NCBI RefSeq assembly: GCF_020171945.1
Contig: NZ_JAIVAP010000002.1
Span: 248,001 to 312,000 of the forward strand
From: Bacillus infantis
GTDB taxonomy: Bacteria > Bacillota > Bacilli > Bacillales > Cytobacillaceae
DNA: 64,000 nucleotides
Direction: 5' to 3'
Translations under genes and position numbers: made by a program
The notes under the pieces: model-generated
Seen by the model: the letters and a program-made list of their open reading frames with translations, nothing else
The model's database searches: none
What the model was told of the DNA's origin: nothing
Shown: piece after piece, positions 29,232 to 38,374 of the stretch
How positions within the stretch are numbered: position 1 is the first letter of the stretch
How the letters are laid out: the number at the start of each line of letters is the position of its first letter

Positions 29232-29309
29232 AGTGTTGCTTGACGGAAAAAGTTGTAATATAACTGTTATGAATGTAACGAATTTAAAATATAGGTGTGG
29301 TGACATAAA

Positions 29310-30068
29310 TTGAAGACAAGTTTACAAATTACGGGTCTCCCGATTATCAGTATTTCAGATGGACAGCAAGTAGGAAAAGTAAAATCTTTAGTTATTAATC
29401 CTGAAAAAGGCTCAATTGATTTCCTGACCATTGAACATGAAGATTGGCAAGTGAGCGTCAAAGCCATTCCCTTTAAAAAGGTGGTCGGTATTGGAGAATA
29501 TGCTGTAACAGTAGAAAGTGATAATGCTGTTATAGACCTGAATGAAATTCCCATTGCCAATCAGCTTGTAAACAAAAAAATCAGGATTACGAATACAAAG
29601 GTCATGACTAGAAAAGGGGAATTGATCGGCGAAATTTCCGAATTCTATGTGGATGATGAAACAGGCAATATCCTGGGAATGGACATTAAAAGCGGCAGCA
29701 GTGAACAAATCCTGCGTTCCGATTTTGTATTAACTTACGGCAAGGACATCGTTATTGTAAAAGAAGATGCCGCTGATGGCTTCTTAACTGATGCAGCCCT
29801 TCTTGATCCCAACCAGGCTGGGCAGGAACCTTTAAAAGAGGAAGTCGCCGAAGCTGGCATTAATTTCGAGATCGATGAAGAAATCCAGCTTCTAAAGGAA
29901 AAACAGGTTGAACTTCTTTCAGGCAAAGCTGTATTAAAAGATATATATGGTATGAATGGCGAAGTGATCATAAGCCAGGGCACGATCCTGACAAGGGAAA
30001 TTATCAATAAGGCTCAAGAGGAAGGTCCAAATATAGTCGTTGAATTGTCCATGAATGTCGAAGCCTAA
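29310..30068 (+). CDS. PRC-barrel domain protein
   Basis: A 252-residue protein without signal peptide or membrane segment. Two PRC-barrel-like beta domains are seen: residues 1-80 (LPIISISDGQQVGKVKSLVI) and about 85-155 (NKKIRITNTKVMTRKGELIGEISEF), each with the G-x-V-x-D/N turn typical of the family. A third small domain at 195-250 (LLSGKAVLKDIYGMNGEVI) follows. The start is TTG at 29310 after GGTGTGGTGA. PRC barrels bind protein partners in ribosome maturation, cell division and the photosynthetic reaction centre. Here it stands between the acidic membrane protein and the VanW-like protein of the pilus locus; its partner is unknown. Confidence 0.75.
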   Translation: MKTSLQITGLPIISISDGQQVGKVKSLVINPEKGSIDFLTIEHEDWQVSVKAIPFKKVVGIGEYAVTVESDNAVIDLNEIPIANQLVNKKIRITNTKVMTRKGELIGEISEFYVDDETGNILGMDIKSGSSEQILRSDFVLTYGKDIVIVKEDAADGFLTDAALLDPNQAGQEPLKEEVAEAGINFEIDEEIQLLKEKQVELLSGKAVLKDIYGMNGEVIISQGTILTREIINKAQEEGPNIVVELSMNVEA

Positions 30069-30089
30069 TGCAAGGGGGGGCATCTTGCT

Positions 30090-31496
30090 ATGAAATCTCA
30101 ACAAATAGTAAAGCTTTCAATTGTTCTGATTCTGTGCACGGCTTATATTTTCTCGTTTTCTAAATTCGGTGCCATGGCATTTAATAATGCTGTGAATCCA
30201 AGTGAGATATTTGGTGAAAACACTGTTATCGCCAGTACAGATATATCAGGGCTTGACCGGTCTGGTGCACTTGAAAAGCTGGCTGGCAAAACCGCCGAGT
30301 GGAGCGGAAGTACGAAGCTGGTCCTAAAATTCAAGGAGAAAGTGGCCATCCTGCCCTCAGATCTCTTTACTTTCGATTTGGAGCAATCGGTCGGCTCAGC
30401 AGTATCAGGAGGAGAAAATCTTCTGATTGCCAATATCGAGGAAGCAGATATAAAGAATATTTTGTCTGGTATATCTCCAGATCTTGCCTCTGAAAGCTTT
30501 GAGTTTTCAAGATTCAAGTCAGACCTATTATTATACCCGTCAGCGCTTCAGACTGGCGAACATGCCATAAAGCTTGAAAACTATCTTCCGCTTCAGGAGG
30601 ATGCGGCAACACTGTCTGAGGCAGTATTGAAGGATGAACAAACAGCAAAAGATTTAGCTGATTGGGCTAAAAGATTCCCGAAGATTGAGATTCTTCCGCA
30701 ATCAACCTTTTCACTGCTGAAGTTTCTGGAAGAAAACAATGTCACATACAATGAGCAATCCCTCGGTGCTGTAGCAAGCACTATTTATAAAGCTGTTATG
30801 CCTACCAATTTTACATTTGCTGAGCGCCATATCGGCAGAAACCTTCCGGGCTATGCAGAAGCCGGCTTTGAAGCTAAGGTAAGCGAAGAAAAAAATATGG
30901 ATCTGATCATAGCCAACCCTAATGATCAAAAATATACTCTTGAGTTTTCCTATCAGGACAGCCTTTTTTATACGGCGCTTAAAGGGCGCAGCCTTATCTA
31001 TTCCTATAAAATTCAATTGAAGGATAAGGAAGCATTCAAGCCAAAGAAAATCATACAATACGATGCAAAGCTGAGATTTGGCGAACAAAGGACTGCTGTT
31101 GAAGGAGTGGACGGTATGCTGATCAAGGTCTACCGGGATACAGTAGACCGCGATGGGAGCATCATTAAAACAGAACCCATTTCAGAAGACTTTTATCCGC
31201 CGGTGCATACAGTCATTATTCATAGTTTGACAGTTAAGGAGTCTGCTAACTTGAATAATGGAGGCAGCGTACAGGAAAACAGCGGACAAACAGCAGGAAG
31301 TCTTCCCGAAGAGCAGAACGGCACAGCTGGAGATCCAGAAAATTCTTCGGAAAATGCCGAGTCCGGTGAAGAAAACTCCGGTTCTCAGAGCGGTGAAGAG
31401 CCCTCCGGCTCTCAAAGCGGTGAAGAGTCCAGCCAGTCTGATCAAGAAAAAGAAGATGATGGCCTTTGGGGAAAGCCGAATGAAGCTGCCAAATAA
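30090..31496 (+). CDS. VanW-like exported protein
   Basis: A 468-residue protein with an N-terminal signal anchor (residues 8-30). A peptidoglycan-binding-4-like domain (about 45-190) comes first, then a VanW-like domain (about 215-310; QSLGAVASTIYKAV, ERHIGRNLPGYAEAGFEAKV), then a G5-like strand segment and a low-complexity Ser/Glu/Gly-rich tail with SGSQSGEEPS repeats. VanW proteins are surface proteins thought to touch peptidoglycan. A plausible role is to anchor or guide the pilus through the thick wall, where secretin-based machines use PilQ; this is inference. The gene directly precedes pilB. Confidence 0.8.
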   Translation: MKSQQIVKLSIVLILCTAYIFSFSKFGAMAFNNAVNPSEIFGENTVIASTDISGLDRSGALEKLAGKTAEWSGSTKLVLKFKEKVAILPSDLFTFDLEQSVGSAVSGGENLLIANIEEADIKNILSGISPDLASESFEFSRFKSDLLLYPSALQTGEHAIKLENYLPLQEDAATLSEAVLKDEQTAKDLADWAKRFPKIEILPQSTFSLLKFLEENNVTYNEQSLGAVASTIYKAVMPTNFTFAERHIGRNLPGYAEAGFEAKVSEEKNMDLIIANPNDQKYTLEFSYQDSLFYTALKGRSLIYSYKIQLKDKEAFKPKKIIQYDAKLRFGEQRTAVEGVDGMLIKVYRDTVDRDGSIIKTEPISEDFYPPVHTVIIHSLTVKESANLNNGGSVQENSGQTAGSLPEEQNGTAGDPENSSENAESGEENSGSQSGEEPSGSQSGEESSQSDQEKEDDGLWGKPNEAAK

Positions 31497-31520
31497 TATG
31501 AAGAAAAAGCAGGGATATCA

Positions 31521-33182
31521 ATGAAACAGACAAGAAGGCGTTTAGGAGATTTGCTTGTTGATTCAGGTCTGATATCAGAAGAACAGCTGCAGCAGGCGCT
31601 GAAGGAAAAGCATAAAGATCAAAGGATCGGGGATGCCCTCCTGCAGCGGGGCTATATTACAGAACAGCAGCTGATAGAAGTGCTGGAATTCCAGCTGGGA
31701 ATCCCGCATGTAAGTTTGTACCGCTATCCGTTTGATGTGAAGCTGTTCAGTATGGTTTCAAAAGATCTGGCGAAGAGAAATCTGATCATCCCTTTAAAAA
31801 AAGAAGGGGAAAAGCTTTTTGTCGCCATGGCTGACCCAATGGATTTCTATACGATTGATGATTTGCGGCTGTCAACCGGATTTCATGTGGAGGCTGCGAT
31901 TGCAACGAAGGATGATATCCTTCGTGCCATCAATAAGTATTATGATATGGATGAAGGGTTCGAAGAACTGCTTGACGCTTCACCTGGCACAAAAGAACTG
32001 CAGGACGATAAGATTGCCGATGAGGATTCACCGATTGTCAGGCTCGTCAATCAAATCCTCGGGAACGCTGCCTCCATGAAAGCAAGTGATGTACATATTG
32101 ACCCTCAGGAAACAAAGGTGGCAGTAAGATACAGGATAGATGGAGTGCTCCGGACAGAGAGGGTGCTTCCAAAGCATATGCAAAGTGTTTTGACAGCCAG
32201 GATCAAAATCATGGCTAACCTTGATATCACAGAGCACCGGGTGCCGCAGGATGGCAGAATTAAGATAAATCTCGATTTCCATCCGATTGACCTCCGTATA
32301 TCAACTTTGCCGACTGTGTACGGCGAAAAAATCGTTATGCGTCTGCTCGATCTTGGCAGTTCATTGAATGACATGAATAAGCTTGGATTCAACAAGCTTA
32401 ATTTGAATCGCTTCACTTCCATGATCAATAAGCCGACCGGCATCGTCCTGTTGACAGGCCCTACAGGATCAGGAAAATCATCCACTCTTTATGCAGCTCT
32501 TAATCAGCTGAACAGCGAAGAAGTCAATATCATCACTGTCGAAGATCCGGTAGAATATCAGCTTGAAGGCATCAATCAAATTCAGGTGAATTCCAATGTA
32601 GGGATGACATTTGCTAAAGGCTTGAGGGCCATCCTGAGGCAGGACCCCAATATTATCATGGTTGGAGAAATCCGGGATAAGGAAACAGTAGAGGTTGCCA
32701 TCAGGGCTTCTCTGACAGGCCACCTTGTTCTGAGCACCCTGCATACGAACGATTCGCTTGGTTCAATAACAAGGCTCCTTGATATGGGAGTTGAGCCTTT
32801 CCTGGTAGCATCCTCGCTCAGCGGGATTGTTGCCCAAAGGCTTGTTAGGCGGGTATGCCGCGATTGTGAAGAAATTCAGGCACCTACAAAAAGAGAGATT
32901 GAAATCTTTGCGCGGCGCGGCATGAAGGTGGAAACGATCAAGCGGGGCAGAGGCTGTTCTTCCTGCAATATGACAGGCTATAAAGGCAGGATCGCCATCC
33001 ACGAGGTACTTGTGATCGATGATGAAATGCGCAGGGTGATCATGAACGGGGAATCCTTCTCAAAGCTGCGTGAGCTTGCAATTAAGAATAAAACTATATT
33101 TCTGATTGATGATGGCCTGCTGAAAGTAAAACAAGGCATTACGACGACAGAAGAAGTCCTTCGTGTCGCCATACCTGATTAG
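31521..33182 (+). CDS. pilB: Type IV pilus extension ATPase PilB, with MshEN domain
   Basis: A 553-residue GspE/PilB hexameric ATPase that powers pilus extension. Residues 1-145 form an MshEN domain with two tandem motifs of the c-di-GMP-binding type: RLGDLLVDSGLISEEQL and RIGDALLQRGYITEQQL. Walker A GPTGSGKS is at 313-320, the Walker B region is IIMVGEIRDKET, and the zinc tetracysteine motif is Cys446, Cys449, Cys479 and Cys482. It is followed after 11 bases by pilT. B. subtilis has only the smaller ComGA, which lacks MshEN. Confidence 0.95.
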   Translation: MKQTRRRLGDLLVDSGLISEEQLQQALKEKHKDQRIGDALLQRGYITEQQLIEVLEFQLGIPHVSLYRYPFDVKLFSMVSKDLAKRNLIIPLKKEGEKLFVAMADPMDFYTIDDLRLSTGFHVEAAIATKDDILRAINKYYDMDEGFEELLDASPGTKELQDDKIADEDSPIVRLVNQILGNAASMKASDVHIDPQETKVAVRYRIDGVLRTERVLPKHMQSVLTARIKIMANLDITEHRVPQDGRIKINLDFHPIDLRISTLPTVYGEKIVMRLLDLGSSLNDMNKLGFNKLNLNRFTSMINKPTGIVLLTGPTGSGKSSTLYAALNQLNSEEVNIITVEDPVEYQLEGINQIQVNSNVGMTFAKGLRAILRQDPNIIMVGEIRDKETVEVAIRASLTGHLVLSTLHTNDSLGSITRLLDMGVEPFLVASSLSGIVAQRLVRRVCRDCEEIQAPTKREIEIFARRGMKVETIKRGRGCSSCNMTGYKGRIAIHEVLVIDDEMRRVIMNGESFSKLRELAIKNKTIFLIDDGLLKVKQGITTTEEVLRVAIPD

Positions 33183-33193
33183 GAGCAATGATC

Positions 33194-34234
33194 ATGACTG
33201 AAGCAATTGATATTCTTTTAAGGGCCGGCTTTGAATTGAAAGCCTCCGATATTCATCTGACCGTTGGAGTGCCTCCCATATTCCGGATCAATGGCGAGCT
33301 GAAGCGATATGGCAAAGAGAACCTTTTGCCTGCACATACAGAGTCAATGGCCAAAGCCATCATCCCGGAAAATATGTGGGACCGCTTCAGGGAAAAAGGG
33401 GAGCTCGATTTTTCCTATGGCGTCCAGGGGGTTTCGCGTTTCCGTGTCAATGCCTATTATCAGCGTTCATGTATTGCATTGGCGGTCCGGGTTGTGCCGA
33501 CAAGAGTCCCAACGATAGATGAACTGGAGCTGCCGAATATTCTCAAGAAGATAGCAGGCAAACCACAGGGGCTGGTGCTGGTGACAGGCCCGACAGGAAG
33601 CGGAAAATCTACCACGCTGGCTTCTATCATTGATTATATGAATCAAAATATGAGGAAGCATGTTATCACACTTGAAGATCCGATTGAGTACCTGCATAAG
33701 CATGGCAACTGCATCATTGACCAGCGTGAAGTCGGATTTGACACGAATAACTTCGCTAACGGCCTGCGGGCTGCCCTCAGGCAGGATCCTGACGTTATAT
33801 TGGTCGGGGAGATGCGTGACCTTGAAACGATACAGACCGCGATAACGGCAGCAGAAACGGGACATCTTGTTTTCGGGACTCTTCATACTTCAAGTGCACC
33901 TGCGACAATCAACCGGATCATTGACGTGTTCCCGCCGTCCCAGCAGGCACAGATCAGGATTCAGCTTGCCTCTGTTTTAGTATCAATCGTATCCCAGCGC
34001 CTCTTCCCTATTATTGACCGGAAAGGGCGAAAGGCCGCAACCGAAATCCTGGTCAATAATTCGGCAGTGGCCAATCTGATCCGCAACGAAAAGGTCCACC
34101 AGATTGCCAACATCATGCAAACATCAAGGGCTCAGGGCATGCATACCCTTGACGCAAGCATCAGCGAACTCGTGCAGTCAGGACAAGTATCCAAGGAGGC
34201 GGCCATGCCATTCCTCCAGGAAAAGGTGAATTGA
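33194..34234 (+). CDS. pilT: Type IV pilus retraction ATPase PilT
   Basis: A 346-residue PilT. Walker A GPTGSGKST is at 132-140 and Walker B VILVGEMRDLET near 205; the His-box GHLVFGTLHTSSA and the PilT-specific C-terminal element, here AVANLIRNEKVHQI in place of AIRNLIR, are intact. This distinguishes it from PilB and indicates active retraction. ATG 33194 is preferred to 33188 because AGGAG is only two bases from the latter. Retraction gives twitching or DNA uptake. It is translationally close to pilC (one base between). Confidence 0.94.
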   Translation: MTEAIDILLRAGFELKASDIHLTVGVPPIFRINGELKRYGKENLLPAHTESMAKAIIPENMWDRFREKGELDFSYGVQGVSRFRVNAYYQRSCIALAVRVVPTRVPTIDELELPNILKKIAGKPQGLVLVTGPTGSGKSTTLASIIDYMNQNMRKHVITLEDPIEYLHKHGNCIIDQREVGFDTNNFANGLRAALRQDPDVILVGEMRDLETIQTAITAAETGHLVFGTLHTSSAPATINRIIDVFPPSQQAQIRIQLASVLVSIVSQRLFPIIDRKGRKAATEILVNNSAVANLIRNEKVHQIANIMQTSRAQGMHTLDASISELVQSGQVSKEAAMPFLQEKVN

Positions 34235-34235
34235 G

Positions 34236-35441
34236 ATGCCCCGGTATAAATACAGCGGCCGTGACCTGAAAGGGAAGAAGTCCGGAATCATAAGTGCAGC
34301 CTCAAAGAGGGAGGCCATGCTGCAGCTGAAGAAGGATAGCATCAGGGTTACTGAACTTAATGAGATTGCAGAAACACTGCTTACCAAAGAGCTTTCGATT
34401 GGGAACCCAGTGAAGCTGCAGGATTTTGTGATTTATCTGCGGCAGTTTTCTACGCTGCTTCGGGCGGGGGTGACGGTGGTGGATGCTACAAGGATACTTG
34501 CCCAGCAAACAGAGAGTAAAGCATTAAGAAGGGCTCTCGAAACAGTAGAGCAGGATTTAAGGGAAGGTAATCCATTATCTGACGCGGCTGCCAAACATAA
34601 AAGAATCTTTACTAGTATGTTTGTAAATATGATAAAGGCAGGCGAAGCCGGCGGGAATATTGACGATACGCTTGAAAGGCTGGCTGTCCACTATGAAAAA
34701 CAGCATTTTACGAAGCAAAAAATTGTTTCCGCCCTTGCCTACCCTGTTGCTGTAGGGATCATTGCAGTTGCGGTAGTCATTTTTCTACTAGTAAGTGTAG
34801 TTCCTACTTTTGTTGATATGTTTAAGGATTTCGGTGGAGAGCTTCCTGCCATCACACAGTTTGTTCTGGGTTCCAGCGAGTTTATGCAGTCATACTGGTG
34901 GATTGTTGTTTTATTACTTATTTGTTTGTTTATTGGATTTGTAGCCATTAGAAATAATAAAAAATCGAAGTACTATCTGGACTATGCGTTTCTTAAGCTT
35001 CCTATCTTTGGGAAAATGCTGCAAAAAGCTGCATTGGCCAGGATGACAAGAACGTTAAGTTCGTTATTTGCCAGTTCTGTACCCATTCTCCAGGCCCTTG
35101 CCATAGTTGAGAATGTTGTGGAGAACGAGGTAGTCTCCAAGGTACTAAAAAAATCCAGGACTTCTTTAGAGGAAGGGCGATCTCTGACTGAGCCGATGCG
35201 GTTGCATTGGGTCTTTCCTCCCCTTGTCTCTCAAATGATTGCCATTGGGGAAGAAACTGGATCCCTGGATGAAATGCTGTCCAAAGTAGCCGATTTTTAT
35301 GAACGGGAAGTAGAAAGCTCGACTGACAGGCTTAAATCATTGATAGAGCCCTTAATGATTGTATTCCTTGCCGGAATTGTAGGAACTATCGTTACATCAA
35401 TAATGGTTCCGATGTTCCAAATATTCAATCATGTCGGCTAG
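34236..35441 (+). CDS. pilC: Type IV pilus inner-membrane platform protein PilC
   Basis: A 401-residue GspF/PilC protein with two T2SSF repeats, about residues 65-190 (QFSTLLRAGVTVVDATRILA) and 270-395 (RTLSSLFASSVPILQAL), and three membrane helices near 170, 220 and 375. PilC carries pilin subunits from the membrane to the growing base and couples to PilB and PilT. It ends the pilBTC unit; the pilin gene 117 bases further on has its own promoter. Confidence 0.94.
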   Translation: MPRYKYSGRDLKGKKSGIISAASKREAMLQLKKDSIRVTELNEIAETLLTKELSIGNPVKLQDFVIYLRQFSTLLRAGVTVVDATRILAQQTESKALRRALETVEQDLREGNPLSDAAAKHKRIFTSMFVNMIKAGEAGGNIDDTLERLAVHYEKQHFTKQKIVSALAYPVAVGIIAVAVVIFLLVSVVPTFVDMFKDFGGELPAITQFVLGSSEFMQSYWWIVVLLLICLFIGFVAIRNNKKSKYYLDYAFLKLPIFGKMLQKAALARMTRTLSSLFASSVPILQALAIVENVVENEVVSKVLKKSRTSLEEGRSLTEPMRLHWVFPPLVSQMIAIGEETGSLDEMLSKVADFYEREVESSTDRLKSLIEPLMIVFLAGIVGTIVTSIMVPMFQIFNHVG

Positions 35442-35497
35442 TACAATAAATTTACAAAAACCATTAAAATACGACTTTTGTTATTGTAATAATCTAG

Positions 35498-35503
35498 TAT
35501 AAT
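35498..35503 (+). promoter_or_regulatory. -10 element of the major pilin promoter
   Basis: Perfect TATAAT 54 bases upstream of the pilin start in the pilC-pilin space. The -35 region (CTTTTG) is poor, so an activator or extended -10 may be needed. Separate transcription of an abundant pilin would make sense. Confidence 0.45.
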
Positions 35504-35557
35504 AGGATTAACCTACTAAAGTAATAGGCGAATACTCATAAGGAGATGGGAAACAAG

Positions 35558-36004
35558 ATGTTGAAAAAACTGGGTCAAAAATTAAAGAATGAAAAAGGTT
35601 TAACGCTGATTGAGCTTTTGGCTGTTATTGTTATTTTGGGGATTATTGCTGCGATCGCTATTCCAAGTATTGGGAAAATCATTGAAAACTCTAAGATAAG
35701 TGCTGTAAAAGCAGATGCAATTCAAATATTAAATGCAGCTAAAATTAGATATGCTGAAAATAGCTCTGATAAGGAAATTAGCTTAGAAGATTTGAAGGGG
35801 TTCTTAGATGAAGTGCCTACCTTTAAGGATGATACCGATGCTGAAGTTGTAGTTACTGATGAGGGTGCATTCCAATTTACCGGTACTGGAACCAAATCCG
35901 GTATAACAGTGAATTTTACAAGTGCTACTGTCCAAATGATTGACAACGCCCCTAAGAGTGCTAGAGATATACCAGCTACTGATGTTAAAGAAGAAGAAAA
36001 GTAA
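35558..36004 (+). CDS. Type IVa pilin, probable major subunit
   Basis: A 148-residue prepilin. Leader MLKKLGQKLKNEKG is cut after Gly14, leaving LTLIELLAVIVILGIIAAI with Glu5. A short globular domain without Cys and an acidic C-terminus (TDVKEEEK) follow. ATG 35558 is preferred: AAGGAGATG lies 9 bases upstream, whereas ATG 35546 overlaps that ribosome site. Small size, class IVa helix, own -10 element and place between pilC and the peptidase gene suggest the main pilus subunit. The second pilin at 39204 is the alternative. Confidence 0.92.
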   Translation: MLKKLGQKLKNEKGLTLIELLAVIVILGIIAAIAIPSIGKIIENSKISAVKADAIQILNAAKIRYAENSSDKEISLEDLKGFLDEVPTFKDDTDAEVVVTDEGAFQFTGTGTKSGITVNFTSATVQMIDNAPKSARDIPATDVKEEEK

Positions 36005-36014
36005 AGTATAAACA

Positions 36015-36758
36015 ATGATAATAGTAATATTCCTCTACGGCCTCCTCCTAGGCTCCTTCTACAACGTAGTTGGCCTGAGGATTCCGCTAAAGCAGTCAAT
36101 AGTTAAGCCGCGGTCTCATTGTCCATATTGCCAGCATACTTTAAGGCCCTATGAGTTAATTCCGGTAGTGTCCTATCTGCTGCAGGGAGGGAAGTGCCGG
36201 CGCTGCAAAGCGCCGGTTTCATTTCTTTATCCTGCTGTTGAGCTGGCGACCGGCCTGTTATTTGTCCTTGCCCCGCTTCTGATGGGATGGACACTGGAGC
36301 TGATCATTGCTTGGACTTTGATTTCTCTGATGGTCATTGTGTTTGTATCAGATATTAAATATATGATTATTCCCGATAAAGTCCTGCTTGTTTTCGCAGT
36401 GATTTTTTTATTGGAACGCATTTTCCTCCCTTTGTCGCCATGGTGGGATTCACTTCTGGGTGCGGCAGCCGGCTTTTTCCTGCTTCTGTTCATTGCCGTT
36501 ATCAGCAAAGGAGGCATGGGCGGGGGAGACATTAAGCTATTTGCCGTGATCGGCCTGGCTCTTGGAACAAAGCTTGTCCTTTTGACGTTTTTCTTTGCAA
36601 CCATATTTGGAGCGGTATTTGGCCTCGCAGGGATGCTGATTGGCAAGGTAGAAAAAGGCAAGCCGATTCCGTTCGGTCCATACATAGCACTTGGAAGTCT
36701 TACAGCCTATTTTTTTGGCCAGCGTATTCTGGATTGGTATCTTTATTCATTCATTTAA
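36015..36758 (+). CDS. comC: Prepilin peptidase/methyltransferase ComC (PilD)
   Basis: A 247-residue bifunctional membrane enzyme that cleaves prepilin leaders and N-methylates the new N-terminus. The zinc-binding N-terminal part holds Cys36, Cys39, Cys61 and Cys64. Catalytic aspartates are in VSDIKYMIIPD and GMGGGDIKLFAVIGL. About seven membrane helices are visible. In B. subtilis comC lies directly between folC and spoIIB; here it is in the same syntenic interval but within the pilus genes, and would process all five pilin-like proteins of the window and any ComG pilins elsewhere. The ribosome site is weak. Confidence 0.95.
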   Translation: MIIVIFLYGLLLGSFYNVVGLRIPLKQSIVKPRSHCPYCQHTLRPYELIPVVSYLLQGGKCRRCKAPVSFLYPAVELATGLLFVLAPLLMGWTLELIIAWTLISLMVIVFVSDIKYMIIPDKVLLVFAVIFLLERIFLPLSPWWDSLLGAAAGFFLLLFIAVISKGGMGGGDIKLFAVIGLALGTKLVLLTFFFATIFGAVFGLAGMLIGKVEKGKPIPFGPYIALGSLTAYFFGQRILDWYLYSFI

Positions 36759-36770
36759 GGAGAAATTGAT

Positions 36771-37742
36771 ATGGCCCCTCTATTTTCATTCGGGAAAAAT
36801 CGAATCATTAATATTACAATCAAGGATCATGTCATCCGGATGGCCGAACTGAAGAGCAGTAACGAGCCAGAGACTCTTCGCTGTGAAGAGCGTTTTTTGC
36901 CGAATGGAATTATTAGGGAAGGCAGGATCCAGGACTTTGAAACACTTTCCAGCATACTCGAAGAATGTGTGCTTGATTGGAAGATCAAGAAAAGAAATAT
37001 CTCCTTTTTAGTCCCTGATCCTTTTATTATCATCAGAAAACTGGATATTCCCGAAGATGTGACAAGTGAAGAAATTAAAGGTTATCTATATATGGAGCTC
37101 GGGACAAGCATCCATCTTCCTTTTGAGGATCCAGTTTTTGATTTTGTTCCTTTACAGTCAGAAAAGGAAAAGAGGCAGATTTTGCTGTTTGCAGCTCCTG
37201 AAGAGGTTGTAAATGAGTATGTCGCTCTTTTTGAAGAAGCTGGTTTAAGGCCGTCTGCTGCGGATATCTCCTGTCTTGCCCTGTATCGCCTCTATTATGA
37301 GTACGACCTTCCGGCTCCTGATGAACATCTCATGATGGTGCAGTTTGATGCACAGCAAGTGAATGTCAGTATCTTCGAAGGACATGAACCGGTCTTCATG
37401 CGCCATCTTATGATTGATGCAGATCACGATAAGTGGGAAGCAGAGCCGGGGAGCGGTTTGGTGTATAAAGGTGACAAAAGCGAGGTTCTTCTTCCGCTCG
37501 AGGATATCTATAAAGAATTGGACCGGGTCATGAATTTTTACAGATATTCCTTGAATCAGGGCAATAAACAAATCACTAAGATTTTAGCTGATGGCGATCA
37601 CCCTTGGATGGAGGACATCCGCTCAAGTCTTGCGGAAAGGTTTGACGCCCCCCTGGCAGTCCTGGGCGGGGAAAATAACACAGAACAGATGATTAAGCCC
37701 CAATTTAATCTTAATGTTGGTTTGGGCTTGAAAGAGGTGTAG
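36771..37742 (+). CDS. pilM: Type IV pilus assembly protein PilM
   Basis: A 323-residue actin-like cytoplasmic protein of the PilM family. The actin fold is seen in the N-terminal INITIKDHVIRMAEL strand, a middle PSAADISCLALYRLY segment and the VQFDAQQVNVSIFEG strand pair. PilM binds the short N-terminal tail of PilN, ending INLLP, which is encoded next. AAGGAGA lies upstream. Divergent from Gram-negative PilM, so identification rests on fold pattern plus the M-N-O order. Confidence 0.87.
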   Translation: MAPLFSFGKNRIINITIKDHVIRMAELKSSNEPETLRCEERFLPNGIIREGRIQDFETLSSILEECVLDWKIKKRNISFLVPDPFIIIRKLDIPEDVTSEEIKGYLYMELGTSIHLPFEDPVFDFVPLQSEKEKRQILLFAAPEEVVNEYVALFEEAGLRPSAADISCLALYRLYYEYDLPAPDEHLMMVQFDAQQVNVSIFEGHEPVFMRHLMIDADHDKWEAEPGSGLVYKGDKSEVLLPLEDIYKELDRVMNFYRYSLNQGNKQITKILADGDHPWMEDIRSSLAERFDAPLAVLGGENNTEQMIKPQFNLNVGLGLKEV

Positions 37743-37744
37743 AC

Positions 37745-38374
37745 ATGCTTGTAGATATCAATCTCCTCCCCCAAAAAGAAAAAAGAAGCAAAGCAGCCTA
37801 CATCTCTTTGGCAGCTGCAGGTTTGGCAGCTGTCATCTTGTCTGTGTCCCTCTATGTTTACTTAGGCAGCCAAAAAGAGGAAATAGAACAGGTTGAAACT
37901 CAAATAGCCCAGACGAATGAAATTCTGGAAGCACAAAGAGTGAAGCTTGCTGATTATGAATCTTCCAATTCGGTCGGCGAACTGGAGAATGCTATTTCTT
38001 GGGCAAAAGAGCAGCCTTTCAGCATGGTGTATATCTTAAATGAAGTAACCAAGCTCCTTCCGGAAAGGGGCTATATAACCGAGTTTGAGAAAGATGAGGA
38101 TAATAAAATCAAGCAAATAGTCCAGTTTGACACTAAAAGCCAGGCTGCCTATTATTTAAATTCTTTGCTGTCCTTGGGATGGCTGGACGAGGCAATTCTG
38201 ACCGAGGCAAAAACTACAGATGTTCTGAAAGATGATGATGAAGAGACATCAGCTGCTGAGGAAGAAATCCTGCCGCGTTATTTTGCGGCTTATGAATTGC
38301 AGATAAACTCCAGTTTGCTCAAGCAAGAGATTGAGAACAAGGAGAAGGAAGCTGAAGGGGGGAGTACACCGTGA
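37745..38374 (+). CDS. pilN: Type IV pilus assembly protein PilN
   Basis: A 209-residue bitopic membrane protein. The cytoplasmic tail MLVDINLLPQKEK has the PilM-binding INLLP motif, a membrane helix follows at 19-38, then a coiled coil (41-80) and a ferredoxin-like domain. An acidic insert DDDEETSAAEEE is near 165-176. It starts two bases after pilM and its stop overlaps the pilO start. Confidence 0.9.
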   Translation: MLVDINLLPQKEKRSKAAYISLAAAGLAAVILSVSLYVYLGSQKEEIEQVETQIAQTNEILEAQRVKLADYESSNSVGELENAISWAKEQPFSMVYILNEVTKLLPERGYITEFEKDEDNKIKQIVQFDTKSQAAYYLNSLLSLGWLDEAILTEAKTTDVLKDDDEETSAAEEEILPRYFAAYELQINSSLLKQEIENKEKEAEGGSTP

